Shown here: positions 51,452 to 59,635 of the stretch, piece by piece
Numbering within the stretch: the stretch's first letter is position 1
How the letters are laid out: each line of letters begins with the position of its first letter
Source: Pseudomonadota bacterium
GTDB lineage: Bacteria; Pseudomonadota; Alphaproteobacteria; Rhizobiales; Xanthobacteraceae
DNA length: 64,000 nucleotides
Assembly (NCBI GenBank): GCA_023451825.1
Contig: JAEXYA010000052.1
Span: forward strand, 40,978-104,977
Direction of reading: 5' to 3'
The notes under the pieces: model-generated
What the model was told of the DNA's origin: nothing
Seen by the model: only the letters and a program-made list of their open reading frames with translations
The model's database searches: none
Program-made: the position numbers and the translations under genes

Positions 51452-51820
51452 GTGGTTCGTTGGCCGTGGATGCATATGGGAGGCACTGCGGTCAAACTAC
51501 GTCTGATTTTTGATGCGACCGCAAAGCGCCGAGGTATGTATCTTTTCGACAGGTTTGATGCAGTCTGCGGGCATGTACCTCGGCAAACGACGTGGCTGAA
51601 ATGTGCCGTGTCCTCGACGCGTTTCTGCAATTCATGGAGGAGGCGAGTTGGACGGACAGTCTGATTATCTGCTCCACCAATCATCCGTCGCTGCTCGATT
51701 GAGCATTTCGTCGTCGTTGCGATCAGGTTTTGGAGTTTGATGCGTCGACATCCGAGCAGATCAAACAGCTCATTGTTGCCGCCACGCAACCCATGAAAAT
51801 TTCCCGCTGGGTTCGACAGT
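51452..51820 (+). pseudogene. Decayed AAA+ ATPase fragment
   Basis: One frame gives TAVKLRLIFDATAKRRGMYL and then FDRFDAV, an AAA+ Walker B region with R in place of the usual E (FDEFDA). A second frame continues ANDVAEMCRVLDAFLQFMEE, SLIICSTNHPSLLD (sensor 1), an in-frame TGA at 51700, then AFRRRCDQVLEFDASTSEQI (arginine-finger area). This is collinear with ATPases containing 'TNHPxLLDRALFRRFD'. A frame change near 51570-51585 and the stop show that it is dead. Walker A and the N-terminal half are missing. Confidence 0.8.
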
Positions 51821-51828
51821 CGCATCTG

Positions 51829-51860
51829 AGCCGTCCGGTGTCGCATCCGGACGGCTTTTT
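51829..51860 (+). terminator. Rho-independent terminator
   Basis: AGCCGTCCGG (51829-51838) pairs perfectly with CCGGACGGCT (51847-51856), with an 8-base loop, followed by TTTTTG. It lies directly after the AAA+ relic and upstream of the glycine-rich gene. Confidence 0.88.
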
Positions 51861-51943
51861 GCGTTGTGGCGGTTCTGTTTCTTAAAAAGGAGGAACGGTT
51901 CCTGCTTCCGGGATTTGTGATCTCAAACTTGGAGAGGTGTCCG

Positions 51944-52432
51944 ATGCAAACCCGTTTCGCCGTGACTCTTGCTGCAACTTTGCTCGTTTCTGCTGCTGCC
52001 TTGGCTCAAGGAGGCGGTGGCGGAGGTGGTGGCGCCGGCGGAGGCGCCGGAGCTGGAGCGGCCGGGTCTGGGGGTGGGGCAGGTGGCACAGGGACTTCGG
52101 CTGGAGCAGGCGGCGCCGCTGTCGGCGGAGGCGCTCCTGCAGGCCCAGTCGGCGGCGGCGCAGCAGCGGGACCGGTCGGCGGCGGCGCGCCACGCGCCGG
52201 CGTGGCGCCTGCTACGCCGGGATCGACATCGACAGTTGGCCCGTCTGACACGACCGGTCAGGCGTCGCCTAGCGGAGGAAATGTTAGCAGCACGAATCCA
52301 GCTATTAGTCCGAGCAACCCTTCGTCTGCGGCTCCTGGTGGGCCAAATTCGCAACCCATTCCTCAAGGCACCGTCACCAACCAGGATCCAAACAACTTTG
52401 ATCCGCGGCTTTCTCCTGGGTATCAAAAATAA
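51944..52432 (+). CDS. Secreted glycine-rich low-complexity protein
   Basis: 162 residues from ATG 51944 (MQTRFAVTLAATLLVSAAAL signal, then AQGGGG). A GGAGAGG ribosome site lies 6 bases upstream. The mature part is about 70 residues of Gly/Ala runs with imperfect repeats GGGAPAGPVGGGAAAGPVGG, then a Ser/Pro/Asn/Thr tail ending DPRLSPGYQK. It is exported; no domain was recognised. Low-complexity Gly-rich proteins can be surface or matrix components. It stands alone between terminator-like DNA and short ORFs. Confidence 0.72.
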   Translation: MQTRFAVTLAATLLVSAAALAQGGGGGGGGAGGGAGAGAAGSGGGAGGTGTSAGAGGAAVGGGAPAGPVGGGAAAGPVGGGAPRAGVAPATPGSTSTVGPSDTTGQASPSGGNVSSTNPAISPSNPSSAAPGGPNSQPIPQGTVTNQDPNNFDPRLSPGYQK

Positions 52433-52528
52433 TGCCTGCTCGTGGTTCCAGATTTAACCTTTCCATTGCCGTCAAGCTTAATAGTCACCTTCAATTGCAG
52501 GATGCTACCCAAGCGATAGGGTCGGAGC

Positions 52529-52708
52529 ATGAGCCTCATGCCCGCCCATTATCGCCTTTTGTGCCTGAAGCCGCGACCCGGCTGGGCGACAGAGTGGCAT
52601 GTCTGGACCGTTCTTATCCCACGTCGCTCTATCGCAGGTCGGCTCGTTTACGGCCGCGTTTGGCGTCGTCACGACGGGCGGCGTTGGATTTATAAGCGCC
52701 TGAGTTGA
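52529..52708 (+). CDS. Short basic ORF (Trp/Arg-rich)
   Basis: 59 residues, ATG 52529 with GGAGC 3 bases before. The start is MSLMPAHYRLLCLKPRPGWA, then WHVWTVLIPRRSIAGRLVYG and WRRHDGRRWIYKRLS. The composition (6 Trp, many Arg) and stable frame suggest a real protein. The TGA at 52706 overlaps the TTG 52705 that could start the next ORF. No homologue was recognised. Moderate confidence only. Confidence 0.45.
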   Translation: MSLMPAHYRLLCLKPRPGWATEWHVWTVLIPRRSIAGRLVYGRVWRRHDGRRWIYKRLS

Positions 52709-52713
52709 TTGTT

Positions 52714-52938
52714 ATGACTCTGGACGAATGGGCAGAGCGCGGGCTGATCCGCGAGGGCGGCGCATCTGTTTGCCATCGCCACGGTTACATCGTCGCGGGC
52801 AAGAAGCCGGCATCAGTTTGGAAAGCTGTCGCCAAAGCGAGGATGGCTCCGCCGGCGCAACTATCGCCTGACGGCGCCGAGCTAACAATTCTTGAGAAAT
52901 ATTTGGCGCTTCCTGCAAGATGTCCGCGGTGCGAGTGA
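52714..52938 (+). CDS. Small hypothetical protein with C-terminal CxxC
   Basis: 74 residues from ATG 52714; TTG 52705 is an alternative. It begins MTLDEWAERGLIREGGASVC and later AVAKARMAPPAQLSPDGAEL, ending in ALPARCPRCE. The terminal CPRC and VCHRH may form a zinc site. It is probably co-transcribed with the preceding ORF. Unknown function. Confidence 0.45.
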   Translation: MTLDEWAERGLIREGGASVCHRHGYIVAGKKPASVWKAVAKARMAPPAQLSPDGAELTILEKYLALPARCPRCE

Positions 52939-53162
52939 GGTCTTCACTTCTGCGCTCTCAAAGCGCAGGCCCCAGAGCGGCGGGGAATTTGGGCTTTGGG
53001 CTTATCTCGGTCCGATCTTCCTGAGCGCAGCTTGGCTCTCGCTTAACGCAAACCAGATGTCGCCACCATCAGCTTTGTTAATGCCCAACCCTATTTTGCA
53101 GAGGCTGAGCCGCCCGTCTTCCATCACTCTATTCTATCCGTTGGCGGGGAGGGGGCGCGGCG

Positions 53163-53258
53163 TCACAGCCTCGGGAACTGAGCGATCACTGCGACAGTAA
53201 TTGCGCTCATGGCAACCAGCGCAACGAGTGGCCAGAGCCAGGGCGGGAAATATCTCAT
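53163..53258 (-). CDS. 31-residue single-helix membrane peptide
   Basis: ATG complement at 53256-53258 is preceded by GGGAGG six bases upstream. The peptide is MRYFPPWLWPLVALVAMSAI then TVAVIAQFPRL, a single transmembrane helix with Pro/Trp at the interface. It is the type of small membrane protein missed by length cutoffs. No neighbour suggests a role. Confidence 0.45.
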   Translation of the reverse strand: MRYFPPWLWPLVALVAMSAITVAVIAQFPRL

Positions 53259-53351
53259 GACGCCTCCCGAACCGATCTTCGGCGGGTAGGCTTTTCGGCG
53301 CATCACCTAGTTGGGGTATGTGCGCAATGTTCAGGACGACGACGTGGGGGA

Positions 53352-53561
53352 CTAAGTCGAAGGTGCGTAGAACTCTCCAAGGAGATACCGCACTGCGCCG
53401 GGCTTCGATAAGCGATCTGGCGCGGCCTCAAAATATCCAGCGGGCGCTGCAATCCAAAGATCGATTTGCTCCGCGGTAACTGAGACAACGCCGTCTCGGA
53501 ACGGATATTCTCCAGCTGTCTTTGGGTCGCGAAGGTCGTTCCAGCCTATTCTCATGCTCAC
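53352..53561 (-). CDS. Small hypothetical protein
   Basis: 69 residues from ATG 53561. MSMRIGWNDLRDPKTAGEYP, then VVSVTAEQIDLWIAAPAGYF and a C-terminal VRYLLGEFYAPST. Plausible protein-like composition, no signal and no membrane segment. No family was recognised. Same strand as the Gmm-like gene upstream but separated by 69 bases. Confidence 0.5.
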   Translation of the reverse strand: MSMRIGWNDLRDPKTAGEYPFRDGVVSVTAEQIDLWIAAPAGYFEAAPDRLSKPGAVRYLLGEFYAPST

Positions 53562-53629
53562 GTGAAATGCTCCGTCATGTTCGTGCTGATGGACAACCCT
53601 ACAAAGCCGCGAGCGGTTCCTGCAGCATT

Positions 53630-54067
53630 CTATGCGAAATATGCCTCATTATAAGGATGAATTCGATCAGTGAAGCGGGGCGCCCAAAGCACGGTCGAAT
53701 GCTGGTCTTGAAGCGAAATCGGCTGATCGTTGCCGATGCGCAGCTCATAGGCCAGGACAACGTAATGCGTCCCGAAGGCCGGATCGCCAAGCGCGTTTGT
53801 CTCATAGAAATGCTCGTACACGCCGAAGAGACGCGCCTGTGCGAAGGGGATCGAAAGCCCAGTCTCTGTCAAAAGTAGCCGGCTGTAAGCAGCCGCAATT
53901 TTCTCGTCCTTTCGGATCCGGCCACCGGGCACAAAGAACAGACCTTTCGCTGGCTCGTTGGTCCGTTCGCCCAGTAAAAGACTGCCTTCTGGATTGCGAA
54001 GAAGAAGGTCGATCGATACGAGCGGGGTGTTTCGAATAACTTCGCGAAACTCTTCAGCACGCAACAT
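53630..54067 (-). CDS. gmm: NUDIX hydrolase, GDP-mannose mannosyl hydrolase type
   Basis: 145 residues from ATG 54067; the frame is open up to 54121. Family marks: TPLVSIDLLLRNPEGSLLLG, NEPAKGLFFVPGGRIRKDEK (modified Nudix start), GVYEHFYETN, THYVVLAYEL and QHSTVLWAP. GDP-mannose hydrolases (WcaH/Gmm) split GDP-mannose and GDP-glucose. They sit in capsule or O-antigen clusters; here it is orphaned. The ATG is preceded directly by TATAAT, so a start further upstream may be right. Confidence 0.85.
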   Translation of the reverse strand: MLRAEEFREVIRNTPLVSIDLLLRNPEGSLLLGERTNEPAKGLFFVPGGRIRKDEKIAAAYSRLLLTETGLSIPFAQARLFGVYEHFYETNALGDPAFGTHYVVLAYELRIGNDQPISLQDQHSTVLWAPRFTDRIHPYNEAYFA

Positions 54068-54068
54068 A

Positions 54069-54269
54069 TTATACACTTCCGGGTTTGTTGTTTCCGCAGT
54101 AGAGCCAAAGCCCGAATACAAGCATAAGCGAGGCGTCGAATGTCCAACGATATTCGTCGCCGTGCGGAAATCCGTCGATGCGGCGTTCGAATGCCAGGTT
54201 GTCCGAGGATGCAGGGCAATACAGCTGCGGTTCCTGGGATAGATCGGAAGCCGACTTCGAATCCGTCAC
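54069..54269 (-). CDS. Doubtful small membrane-like ORF
   Basis: 66 residues, ATG 54269. Hydrophilic start, then TFDASLMLVFGLWLYCGNN, a single possible helix. No ribosome site or relative was recognised. Listed because the next gene on this strand begins immediately after it. Confidence 0.25.
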   Translation of the reverse strand: MTDSKSASDLSQEPQLYCPASSDNLAFERRIDGFPHGDEYRWTFDASLMLVFGLWLYCGNNKPGSV

Positions 54270-54454
54270 TAGAACCTGCGGAGTGAATTACTGCCGAGGT
54301 TACTTTGCCTCTCAGTCGATGCTGACGAGATGGCTGCGGCGATGTCGCGCTATCGTGTCCGATGAAGTGTACGTAGCACAGCCACCAGTATGGATCGTTG
54401 AGTGGCAACAATGCACTAGGCGGTATCGTGGCGGAGCCGGAGGGATTCGTCTGG
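54270..54454. other. Intergenic stretch upstream of the integrase
   Basis: No supported gene. A 108-codon ORF crosses here (54178-54504) but shows no family similarity or ribosome site. Confidence 0.45.
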
Positions 54455-54491
54455 ATGTCCATCGCTGTCCACGAATGTCCACTCTCGTCCA
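54455..54491 (+). repeat. Four direct GTCCA repeats at exact 10-bp spacing
   Basis: GTCCA begins at 54457, 54467, 54477 and 54487, and once more in TTGTCCAACC at 54540. The spacing is one helical turn. They lie 100-140 bases upstream of the integrase start. The most likely role is as arm-type integrase binding sites, or iteron-like binding of another protein. Confidence 0.6.
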
Positions 54492-54571
54492 ATTTATTCA
54501 ATGATTTCAACGATGACGACGCAACCATTGTGTGTTATTGTCCAACCGTGCCCACCCTAATCGACGAACGC

Positions 54572-54595
54572 TGGTAGGGCAGATGGTAGGGCAGG
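54572..54595 (+). repeat. 12-bp tandem duplication at the integrase start
   Basis: TGGTAGGGCAGA is followed directly by TGGTAGGGCAGG, then ATG of the integrase at 54596. It supplies the only ribosome-like sequence (AGGGCAGG) of that gene. Confidence 0.7.
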
Positions 54596-55920
54596 ATGGC
54601 GCGTACAATCAACCGGCTGACGTCCAACTCGGTCAAGGCGATCACGAAAGTGGGCCGCCACGCAGATGGTGGCAACCTTTATCTCTCGATATCGGACAAC
54701 GGGGGCAAACGCTGGACCTTCCTCTACCGCTGGAACGGCAAGAAGACTGAGATCGGGTTGGGATCGGCGAGGGATGTGAAGCTCGCTCGGGCTCGCGAGA
54801 TGGCGAGCGACTATCGGGCGCTGCTGGCCGAAGGCAAAAATCCCAAGGACTCGAAAGTTACCGCTAGGGCTATGCCGACGTTTGGCGAAATGGCGCGGAC
54901 ATTCCTCGCGTCCATGAAAGACTTTGGAAGAACCCCAAGCATGCCGCTCAATGGTTCATGACGCTGTTGGGTGAAGATCAGGAGGGCAACCGGACCAAAT
55001 TTGACTATTGCGCGCCCCTGCGGCCGCTGCCGGTCGATCGCATCTCCACCTCCGACATCCATGCCGTTCTGCTGCCTCTGTGGTCGGAGAAGGGCGAAAC
55101 TGCCAAACGGATACGGGGACGCATTGAGCGTGTCCTGGGCGCTGCCAAGGCCGCCAACCACCGTTCTGGCGAGAACCCGGCCAGATGGAAGGATAACCTG
55201 GACGGTCTTCTCCCGGCCCAGCGCAAGAGCACCAATCACCACAAGGCGCTCAATTACGCCAAAGTGCCTAATTTCATGTCGAGGCTGACCAAGCGTTCGG
55301 ATCTCGACGATCTGGCGATGTCCTTCGTTGTACAGACGGTCGCGCGCGCGACGGAAGCCCGTGAGGCGAAATGGGCCGAGTTCGAACTGCGCCCGGTCCC
55401 CGTGACCTTGCGCGACGAGGACGGAAAGGAATTCACCAATTTGGGGCCGCTCTGGACGGTCAAACCCGAACGAATGAAGGAGGGGCGTCTTCACCAGGTG
55501 CCGTTGCCCCCGCGGGTTGTGACCATGCTCGAAGACCTGCGCAAAACCAGCACAGGCATCTACGTTTTCGCTGGGCCCGGTGACGAACTGCTTCCCGAGG
55601 GGGCGTTCGACGCTGTCTTGCGCGAACTAGGCGTCAAGGACGATGCGACCACGCACGGTTTTCGATCGTCGTTCCGCGACTGGGTATCGGAGGAGACTAA
55701 CTTCGACAGCAATGCGTGCGAGATGGCTTTGGCTCACAAAGTGTCGAACGATGTGGAAGCTGCCTACCGACGAGGTCAATTGTTCGAGAAGCGCCGCCAC
55801 ATCATGGCTGCTTGGTCGGATTATTGCGCGGGCAACTACGGAGCGACGACGTTCGAATCCTTGCCGAAGGGCCTGTATCAGCGTCCGGACGGCACAATCG
55901 TCGCAACAGTTGCGGGATAG
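54596..55920 (+). pseudogene. Tyrosine recombinase (integrase), split by a -1 frameshift
   Basis: The first frame (54596-54961) starts MARTINRLTSNSVKAITKVG and holds the arm-binding fold (GGNLYLSISDNGGKRWTFLY). At 54915-54925 the frame changes: LWKNPKHAAQWFMTLL is in the second frame, which runs on to 55920. The catalytic domain keeps R (ARATEAREAKW), HGFRSSFRDW, the late H (MALAHKVSNDVEAAYRRG) and the nucleophile Tyr in AAYRRG. The -1 shift would be repaired by one extra base. It is a P4/phage-type integrase of a mobile island, disabled unless the shift is a sequencing error or a slip. Confidence 0.85.
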
Positions 55921-55986
55921 TTTTCAAGGATTCGATTTCCGTAAACGGGCAAAATATAGCGCATAAACAGTGCTTTGCTCTGCGTG

Positions 55987-56015
55987 TTGACAGTATGCAG
56001 GATCGATGGTACATT
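55987..56015 (+). promoter_or_regulatory. Strong sigma-70-like promoter for a leaderless HTH gene
   Basis: TTGACA at 55987-55992, a 17-bp spacer, TACATT at 56010-56015. The ATG of the next gene is at 56023, 7 bases after the -10 box, which is where transcription should begin. No Shine-Dalgarno sequence precedes it. The transcript is therefore probably leaderless. Confidence 0.65.
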
Positions 56016-56022
56016 GTTGTCC

Positions 56023-56295
56023 ATGATCGAGCAGTCGTGCGTAAATGTGGCCGCAGGTGCCGAAAAGCCCAAGCGGGCGAGAATGCGGCGGGACCGAGGG
56101 GATCCGAACGCCGCGTTGGCGTTCACGATTCAGGAGTTCTGCGACGCGCATCGCATTTGCCGATCGACTTTTTACAATCTCCTCGAAGACGGTAAGGCAC
56201 CGCGCACCTCTAAGGTTCGTGGGCGAGTGCTGATCGACCGCGAAGCGGCTGACGAATGGCGGCGCAACCAGCGCCTACCGGATCCGGTCCTCTGA
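56023..56295 (+). CDS. Small helix-turn-helix (excisionase/MerR-like) DNA-binding protein
   Basis: 90 residues from ATG 56023. ALAFTIQEFCDAHRICRSTF YNLLEDG is a winged-helix/HTH_17-like DNA-binding region, and RVLIDREAADEWRRNQRLP is the typical wing and recognition end. Such proteins serve as excisionases (Xis/AlpA) or phage regulators and lie downstream of integrases, as here. The longer ORF from 55975 starts upstream of the promoter and was not used. Confidence 0.75.
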   Translation: MIEQSCVNVAAGAEKPKRARMRRDRGDPNAALAFTIQEFCDAHRICRSTFYNLLEDGKAPRTSKVRGRVLIDREAADEWRRNQRLPDPVL

Positions 56296-56516
56296 GCGGC
56301 CGGGCAACAGAAACCTTTCACCACATCATCCGGCGAAGTCTCGCAAGCGGCCCAGAAACAGCAATTGCTGCTGCCATGGCTCAAGCCGAGCAAAATCGCT
56401 TTCAAGCAGAGCTTGTCGCGCAGCGCGGACGTACCCCTGCCGATCGCACGGGCGAACCGTTTTGTCCTTTTTTCGGTTCGCCCGTCACTCCTTCCAACGA
56501 CGAGGTTGAACGATGA
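56256..56516 (+). CDS. Small hypothetical phage-region protein
   Basis: 86 residues. Ala-rich middle (TFHHIIRRSLASGPETAIAA), followed by EQNRFQAELVAQRGRTPADR. Its ATG overlaps the HTH gene by 40 bases, and its stop overlaps the tape-measure ATG (ATGA), so it is probably part of the same transcript. M41 (56376) is an alternative start. Unknown function. Confidence 0.5.
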   Translation: MAAQPAPTGSGPLSGRATETFHHIIRRSLASGPETAIAAAMAQAEQNRFQAELVAQRGRTPADRTGEPFCPFFGSPVTPSNDEVER

Positions 56517-58324
56517 CCGCTGAAATCGCCACTTTGGGTTTGGCGGTCGATAGCCGCGCCGTTACGGTCGCTTCCAAGGCCCTCGACGACTTGCAGGCGT
56601 CCGCGAAGCCGGCAGCGAAGGCAGCCGACGATCTGACGAAATCGGTAAAGCCTCTCACGGCGGCAGCCGACGATCTGGCAAAAGTTGTCGCGAGTGCCGG
56701 TAAGGGCATCTCGTCGATCGGGGGCATAACTGCTGCCGCGAACACCAACGTAAAAGCGCTGACCGCACAGACCGGTCTAGCCCGGCACGAAATGATCAAT
56801 TTCGGACGTCAGATGCAGGACGTCGGGACGATGCTGGCCATGGGCGCGAGTCCCATGCAGGTCATCACCAGCCAGGCCGCACAGATCGTCGATATTTTCG
56901 CGTCGTCCAAGGGCACCGTGGGCGGGTTCTTCTCGCAGATGATGTCCGGCGTCGCCAGCGTCGTCACACCGGTTCGAGCTCTCGCTGGCGGCGTGATCGG
57001 CATTGGAACGGCCGCTGCTCTTATGGGCAGCAATTGGACCGGCGCGCAGAAGCAGGTCGAACTCGGCCTGATGGGCATTGGTCGCGCATCGGGCGCAACG
57101 GTGGGCGACATCAACGCCATCGCCGACGCGACGTCTTCATGGCGAGGGTTGTCCGTGTCGGAAGCCCGCGAGGTCGCCACGGCTTTCGCATCGACCGGCA
57201 AGATCGGTACCGAAAGCATCGAACGCCTGACCGCACAGACCCGCAATTTCGCAGCGTTGACTGGCACTGACGTGCCGAAGGCGGCCGAAGCTCTCGCCAA
57301 CATTTTCGCCAAGCCGAGCGAGGGCGCCAAGACGCTTGCCGCGCGCATCGGCGGTATTGATGCTGCGACGATCCGATACATTCAGACCCTTGACGAGCAG
57401 GGCGATCGGCAGGGCGCGATCAAGGCCCTCATCGACGCCATGTCACCCGCACTGTCGGGGGCCGCGGACAAAGCTGGCGTACTCGCGAAGTCGTGGAATG
57501 CAGTCGGCAACGCGTTTTCGAACAGTGGCACCGCCATTGGCAAAGCGTTGGCTGGCACCGCCGATCAACAATCGCAGGATCAGCTCGAAAAGCGTCGGGC
57601 TGAACTAGAGAAACTCATCGCCACCACGAAACAGCTCGCGGAAACCGATACTGGTTCCCAAAAGATTTTCGATACAAACGCGATCAAGACCTACACAGCC
57701 GAACTCGGCAACGTCACTGCTGCTCTCGAACGCATCAAGCTGGCGAGGGATGCGTCGACGTCGATCGATGCGTCGGCGTTTACCAGCCAGATCACGCCTT
57801 TGATCAACTCGCTTGCTCCCGGGCCGGAAGTTCTCCGTAACATGACCAGCAGCGCTGCCGCGCTTCAAAAAGTCATGGATGACCCTGCGTTCGAAGCGTT
57901 TCGCAAGACGATGGGCGATCAATTGCCGCTGGCGCTGGCACGCGCGCGAGCCGGCCTCGACGCGCTCACGCAGAACCAAGGATTGGCCGATCCGATCAAG
58001 TCGGCGATCCAGTCACTTTCCACTCAGAACCAGTTGCTCTCCGACCAGTCGCCGGCAATGCGCGCCCGCGTCGCTTATCAGCTCGCTTACAACGACGCGA
58101 TCCGGCAGGGAAGCGACGCCGAAGCGCGACAGATCGCATCCATGCGCGCGGCTGCCGCTTACGGTGGTCCCATGACCGATATCCAGACGCAGCAGACCGC
58201 GATCGTTGCCCCGCACGGACGAACTCTATCGGCAAAAGAAGCCAAAGCGGCCAAGTCCCAACAGACCACCCACCAACAGGACAATACCTCAAATGACTGC
58301 ATTCAACGTCGTGTCGCAGCCTAA
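56513..58324 (+). CDS. Phage tail tape-measure-like protein, short
   Basis: 603 residues. The N-terminal DSRAVTVASKALDDL, the signature HEMINFGRQMQDVGTMLAMG then SPMQVITSQAAQIVDIF and the Ala-rich helices identify a tail length tape-measure protein of the lambda gpH-type. Full-length members are usually much longer; this one ends with a Lys/Gln/Thr-rich tail instead of the expected C-terminal domain. No other tail, capsid or terminase gene is visible beside it. It overlaps the following gene by about 30 bases. Confidence 0.78.
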   Translation: MTAEIATLGLAVDSRAVTVASKALDDLQASAKPAAKAADDLTKSVKPLTAAADDLAKVVASAGKGISSIGGITAAANTNVKALTAQTGLARHEMINFGRQMQDVGTMLAMGASPMQVITSQAAQIVDIFASSKGTVGGFFSQMMSGVASVVTPVRALAGGVIGIGTAAALMGSNWTGAQKQVELGLMGIGRASGATVGDINAIADATSSWRGLSVSEAREVATAFASTGKIGTESIERLTAQTRNFAALTGTDVPKAAEALANIFAKPSEGAKTLAARIGGIDAATIRYIQTLDEQGDRQGAIKALIDAMSPALSGAADKAGVLAKSWNAVGNAFSNSGTAIGKALAGTADQQSQDQLEKRRAELEKLIATTKQLAETDTGSQKIFDTNAIKTYTAELGNVTAALERIKLARDASTSIDASAFTSQITPLINSLAPGPEVLRNMTSSAAALQKVMDDPAFEAFRKTMGDQLPLALARARAGLDALTQNQGLADPIKSAIQSLSTQNQLLSDQSPAMRARVAYQLAYNDAIRQGSDAEARQIASMRAAAAYGGPMTDIQTQQTAIVAPHGRTLSAKEAKAAKSQQTTHQQDNTSNDCIQRRVAA

Positions 58325-59111
58325 ATACGGCTGCATTCACGTAGCCTCAGACGCTGCAATTTATGTCGATGGCATAGGTGTTACCGGCTTCAACACAAAA
58401 GTCGTGCCGCTGCAGCATCTCAATTGTGTCATCACCGGCAACGGTGAGCGCAGCGTGATCGTCGCTGTCGCCAATGCCCTGGGTCTTGAGCGTGACTTCG
58501 ACACACTCGTCGAAAACGCTCCGGGCACGCTTCCTCTTTTCGCCGAGCAATTGAAGCAAGCCTCCGTGACGCAAATCGTCATCGCTGGCGTATCCGAAAC
58601 GCGTGGACCGGAATTTTATAACTTCCGCGTCGGCGATCGACTGCCAGAAAAAATCGCTGACATGCGTGACGCATTCGAAAACTCTCCCGGTTGGTCGCCG
58701 AACCCCGGTGAGATCGTAAAGATGTCCGAGTTTGTCAACGCACCTCCGGCCGCGATCGATGACGTGATTGCCGCGGATTTCGACGGCTTCGACGTGGATG
58801 AGCCGCCGGACGTAGTTGTCTGGAATCTTCTCAAATGTCTCGAGATGCAGCGCCAATTGGCGTGGTCGACCGGAGAGGGGCACATTGGTGGATTTGCTCA
58901 ACTCACTACGGTGACTAGCGAAGGCATTACGCAGCGCATCCTCAAACGCTGGCCAGACATCCCCTTTGTCGGCGACATCTTCCCCGAGCCGATCGACTGG
59001 AAGCAGTGGCACATCGACAACCCGAAGCCGGGCACGTTGAGCCGCCTCAAGCGCAGCATCGCAGAACGGAAAGCTGCCAAGCGGTCGATGCCGCTCCATG
59101 TCGTACAATAG
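58293..59111 (+). CDS. Hypothetical phage-region protein, possible Ntn-hydrolase fold
   Basis: 272 residues from ATG 58293. The beginning (YGCIHVASDAAIYVDG, KVVPLQHLNCVITGNGERSV) follows the strand-strand-helix order of proteasome-like Ntn hydrolases: 'SDxAxYxDG' then 'KVxxLxHL' then 'ITGxG'. No catalytic Thr was proven. The C-terminal third has PFVGDIFPEPIDWKQWH and a basic end. The fold is an inference. It follows the tape-measure gene with a 32-base overlap. Confidence 0.55.
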   Translation: MTAFNVVSQPKYGCIHVASDAAIYVDGIGVTGFNTKVVPLQHLNCVITGNGERSVIVAVANALGLERDFDTLVENAPGTLPLFAEQLKQASVTQIVIAGVSETRGPEFYNFRVGDRLPEKIADMRDAFENSPGWSPNPGEIVKMSEFVNAPPAAIDDVIAADFDGFDVDEPPDVVVWNLLKCLEMQRQLAWSTGEGHIGGFAQLTTVTSEGITQRILKRWPDIPFVGDIFPEPIDWKQWHIDNPKPGTLSRLKRSIAERKAAKRSMPLHVVQ

Positions 59112-59128
59112 CTTCCGGGGATTAACTT

Positions 59129-59623
59129 ATGTCATCCAAACCAAACTTCGAATCCGAACTTGAACTGGCCCTAGCTGGCGAACGCAATCTCCTTGTCGCT
59201 GATGCGCTCCGGCGTGCCGGAGCCGGCGAGGAGGGCATCGACCTTCTGACAGCGCGCCTTGGCAAGCGCGTCCGCTTGGCGTCCAATGACGGCGCTCGAT
59301 CAATCGAAGTGCTTGATGCAGATGGCGCAGCGACCGCCGCTTCGCTCGATGAACTGGTCAGCGAAGCCAAGAGCCACTTCGCGTCGCTCTTTCAGGCGCC
59401 GTCATCAGCGCCCCAGCCGATCGCCCGCGCGAAGTCAGATTTCCTAACGGAACGCGAGCGGAGCCAGTTTGTAAATGCCCATGGCCTGGCAGCCTACGAG
59501 GCGCTGCCGGCGAAATCTGCGCCTACAACCGTCGTCCGCAAGGGGGATTTCGTGTCTGAAGCGCATCGAGCCCGATGGGTTAACCGGCATGGTCTGGCCG
59601 CCTATAACAAGCTCCCAGCTTAA
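59129..59623 (+). CDS. Phage-region protein with two C-terminal repeats
   Basis: 164 residues. The first 90 residues contain a module also found in the next gene: AL..AG, G.DLL.ARLGKRVRLASND, then ATAASLDELVSEAKSHFASL. The last 60 residues hold two copies of a motif, F(L/V)(T/S)E..R..(F/W)VN.HGLAAY..LPA. There is no signal peptide. I read it as a phage-structural or scaffold-type protein, from the similarity of layout with the next gene. Confidence 0.6.
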   Translation: MSSKPNFESELELALAGERNLLVADALRRAGAGEEGIDLLTARLGKRVRLASNDGARSIEVLDADGAATAASLDELVSEAKSHFASLFQAPSSAPQPIARAKSDFLTERERSQFVNAHGLAAYEALPAKSAPTTVVRKGDFVSEAHRARWVNRHGLAAYNKLPA

Positions 59624-59635
59624 GGACTTCTCACA

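Noticed and set aside
52892..53200. 102-codon plus-strand ORF after the CxxC protein
   Set aside because: Overlaps the end of the previous ORF by 47 bases, has no ribosome site and low-quality composition.
54068..54073. TATAAT immediately upstream of the Gmm-like ATG
   Set aside because: No matching -35 at 16-18 bp, and it touches the start codon, so it cannot promote that start; probably chance.
53400..54600. tRNA gene as island attachment site
   Set aside because: Searched for T-loop and acceptor patterns around the integrase; only chance TTCGAATCC strings within coding sequence were found.
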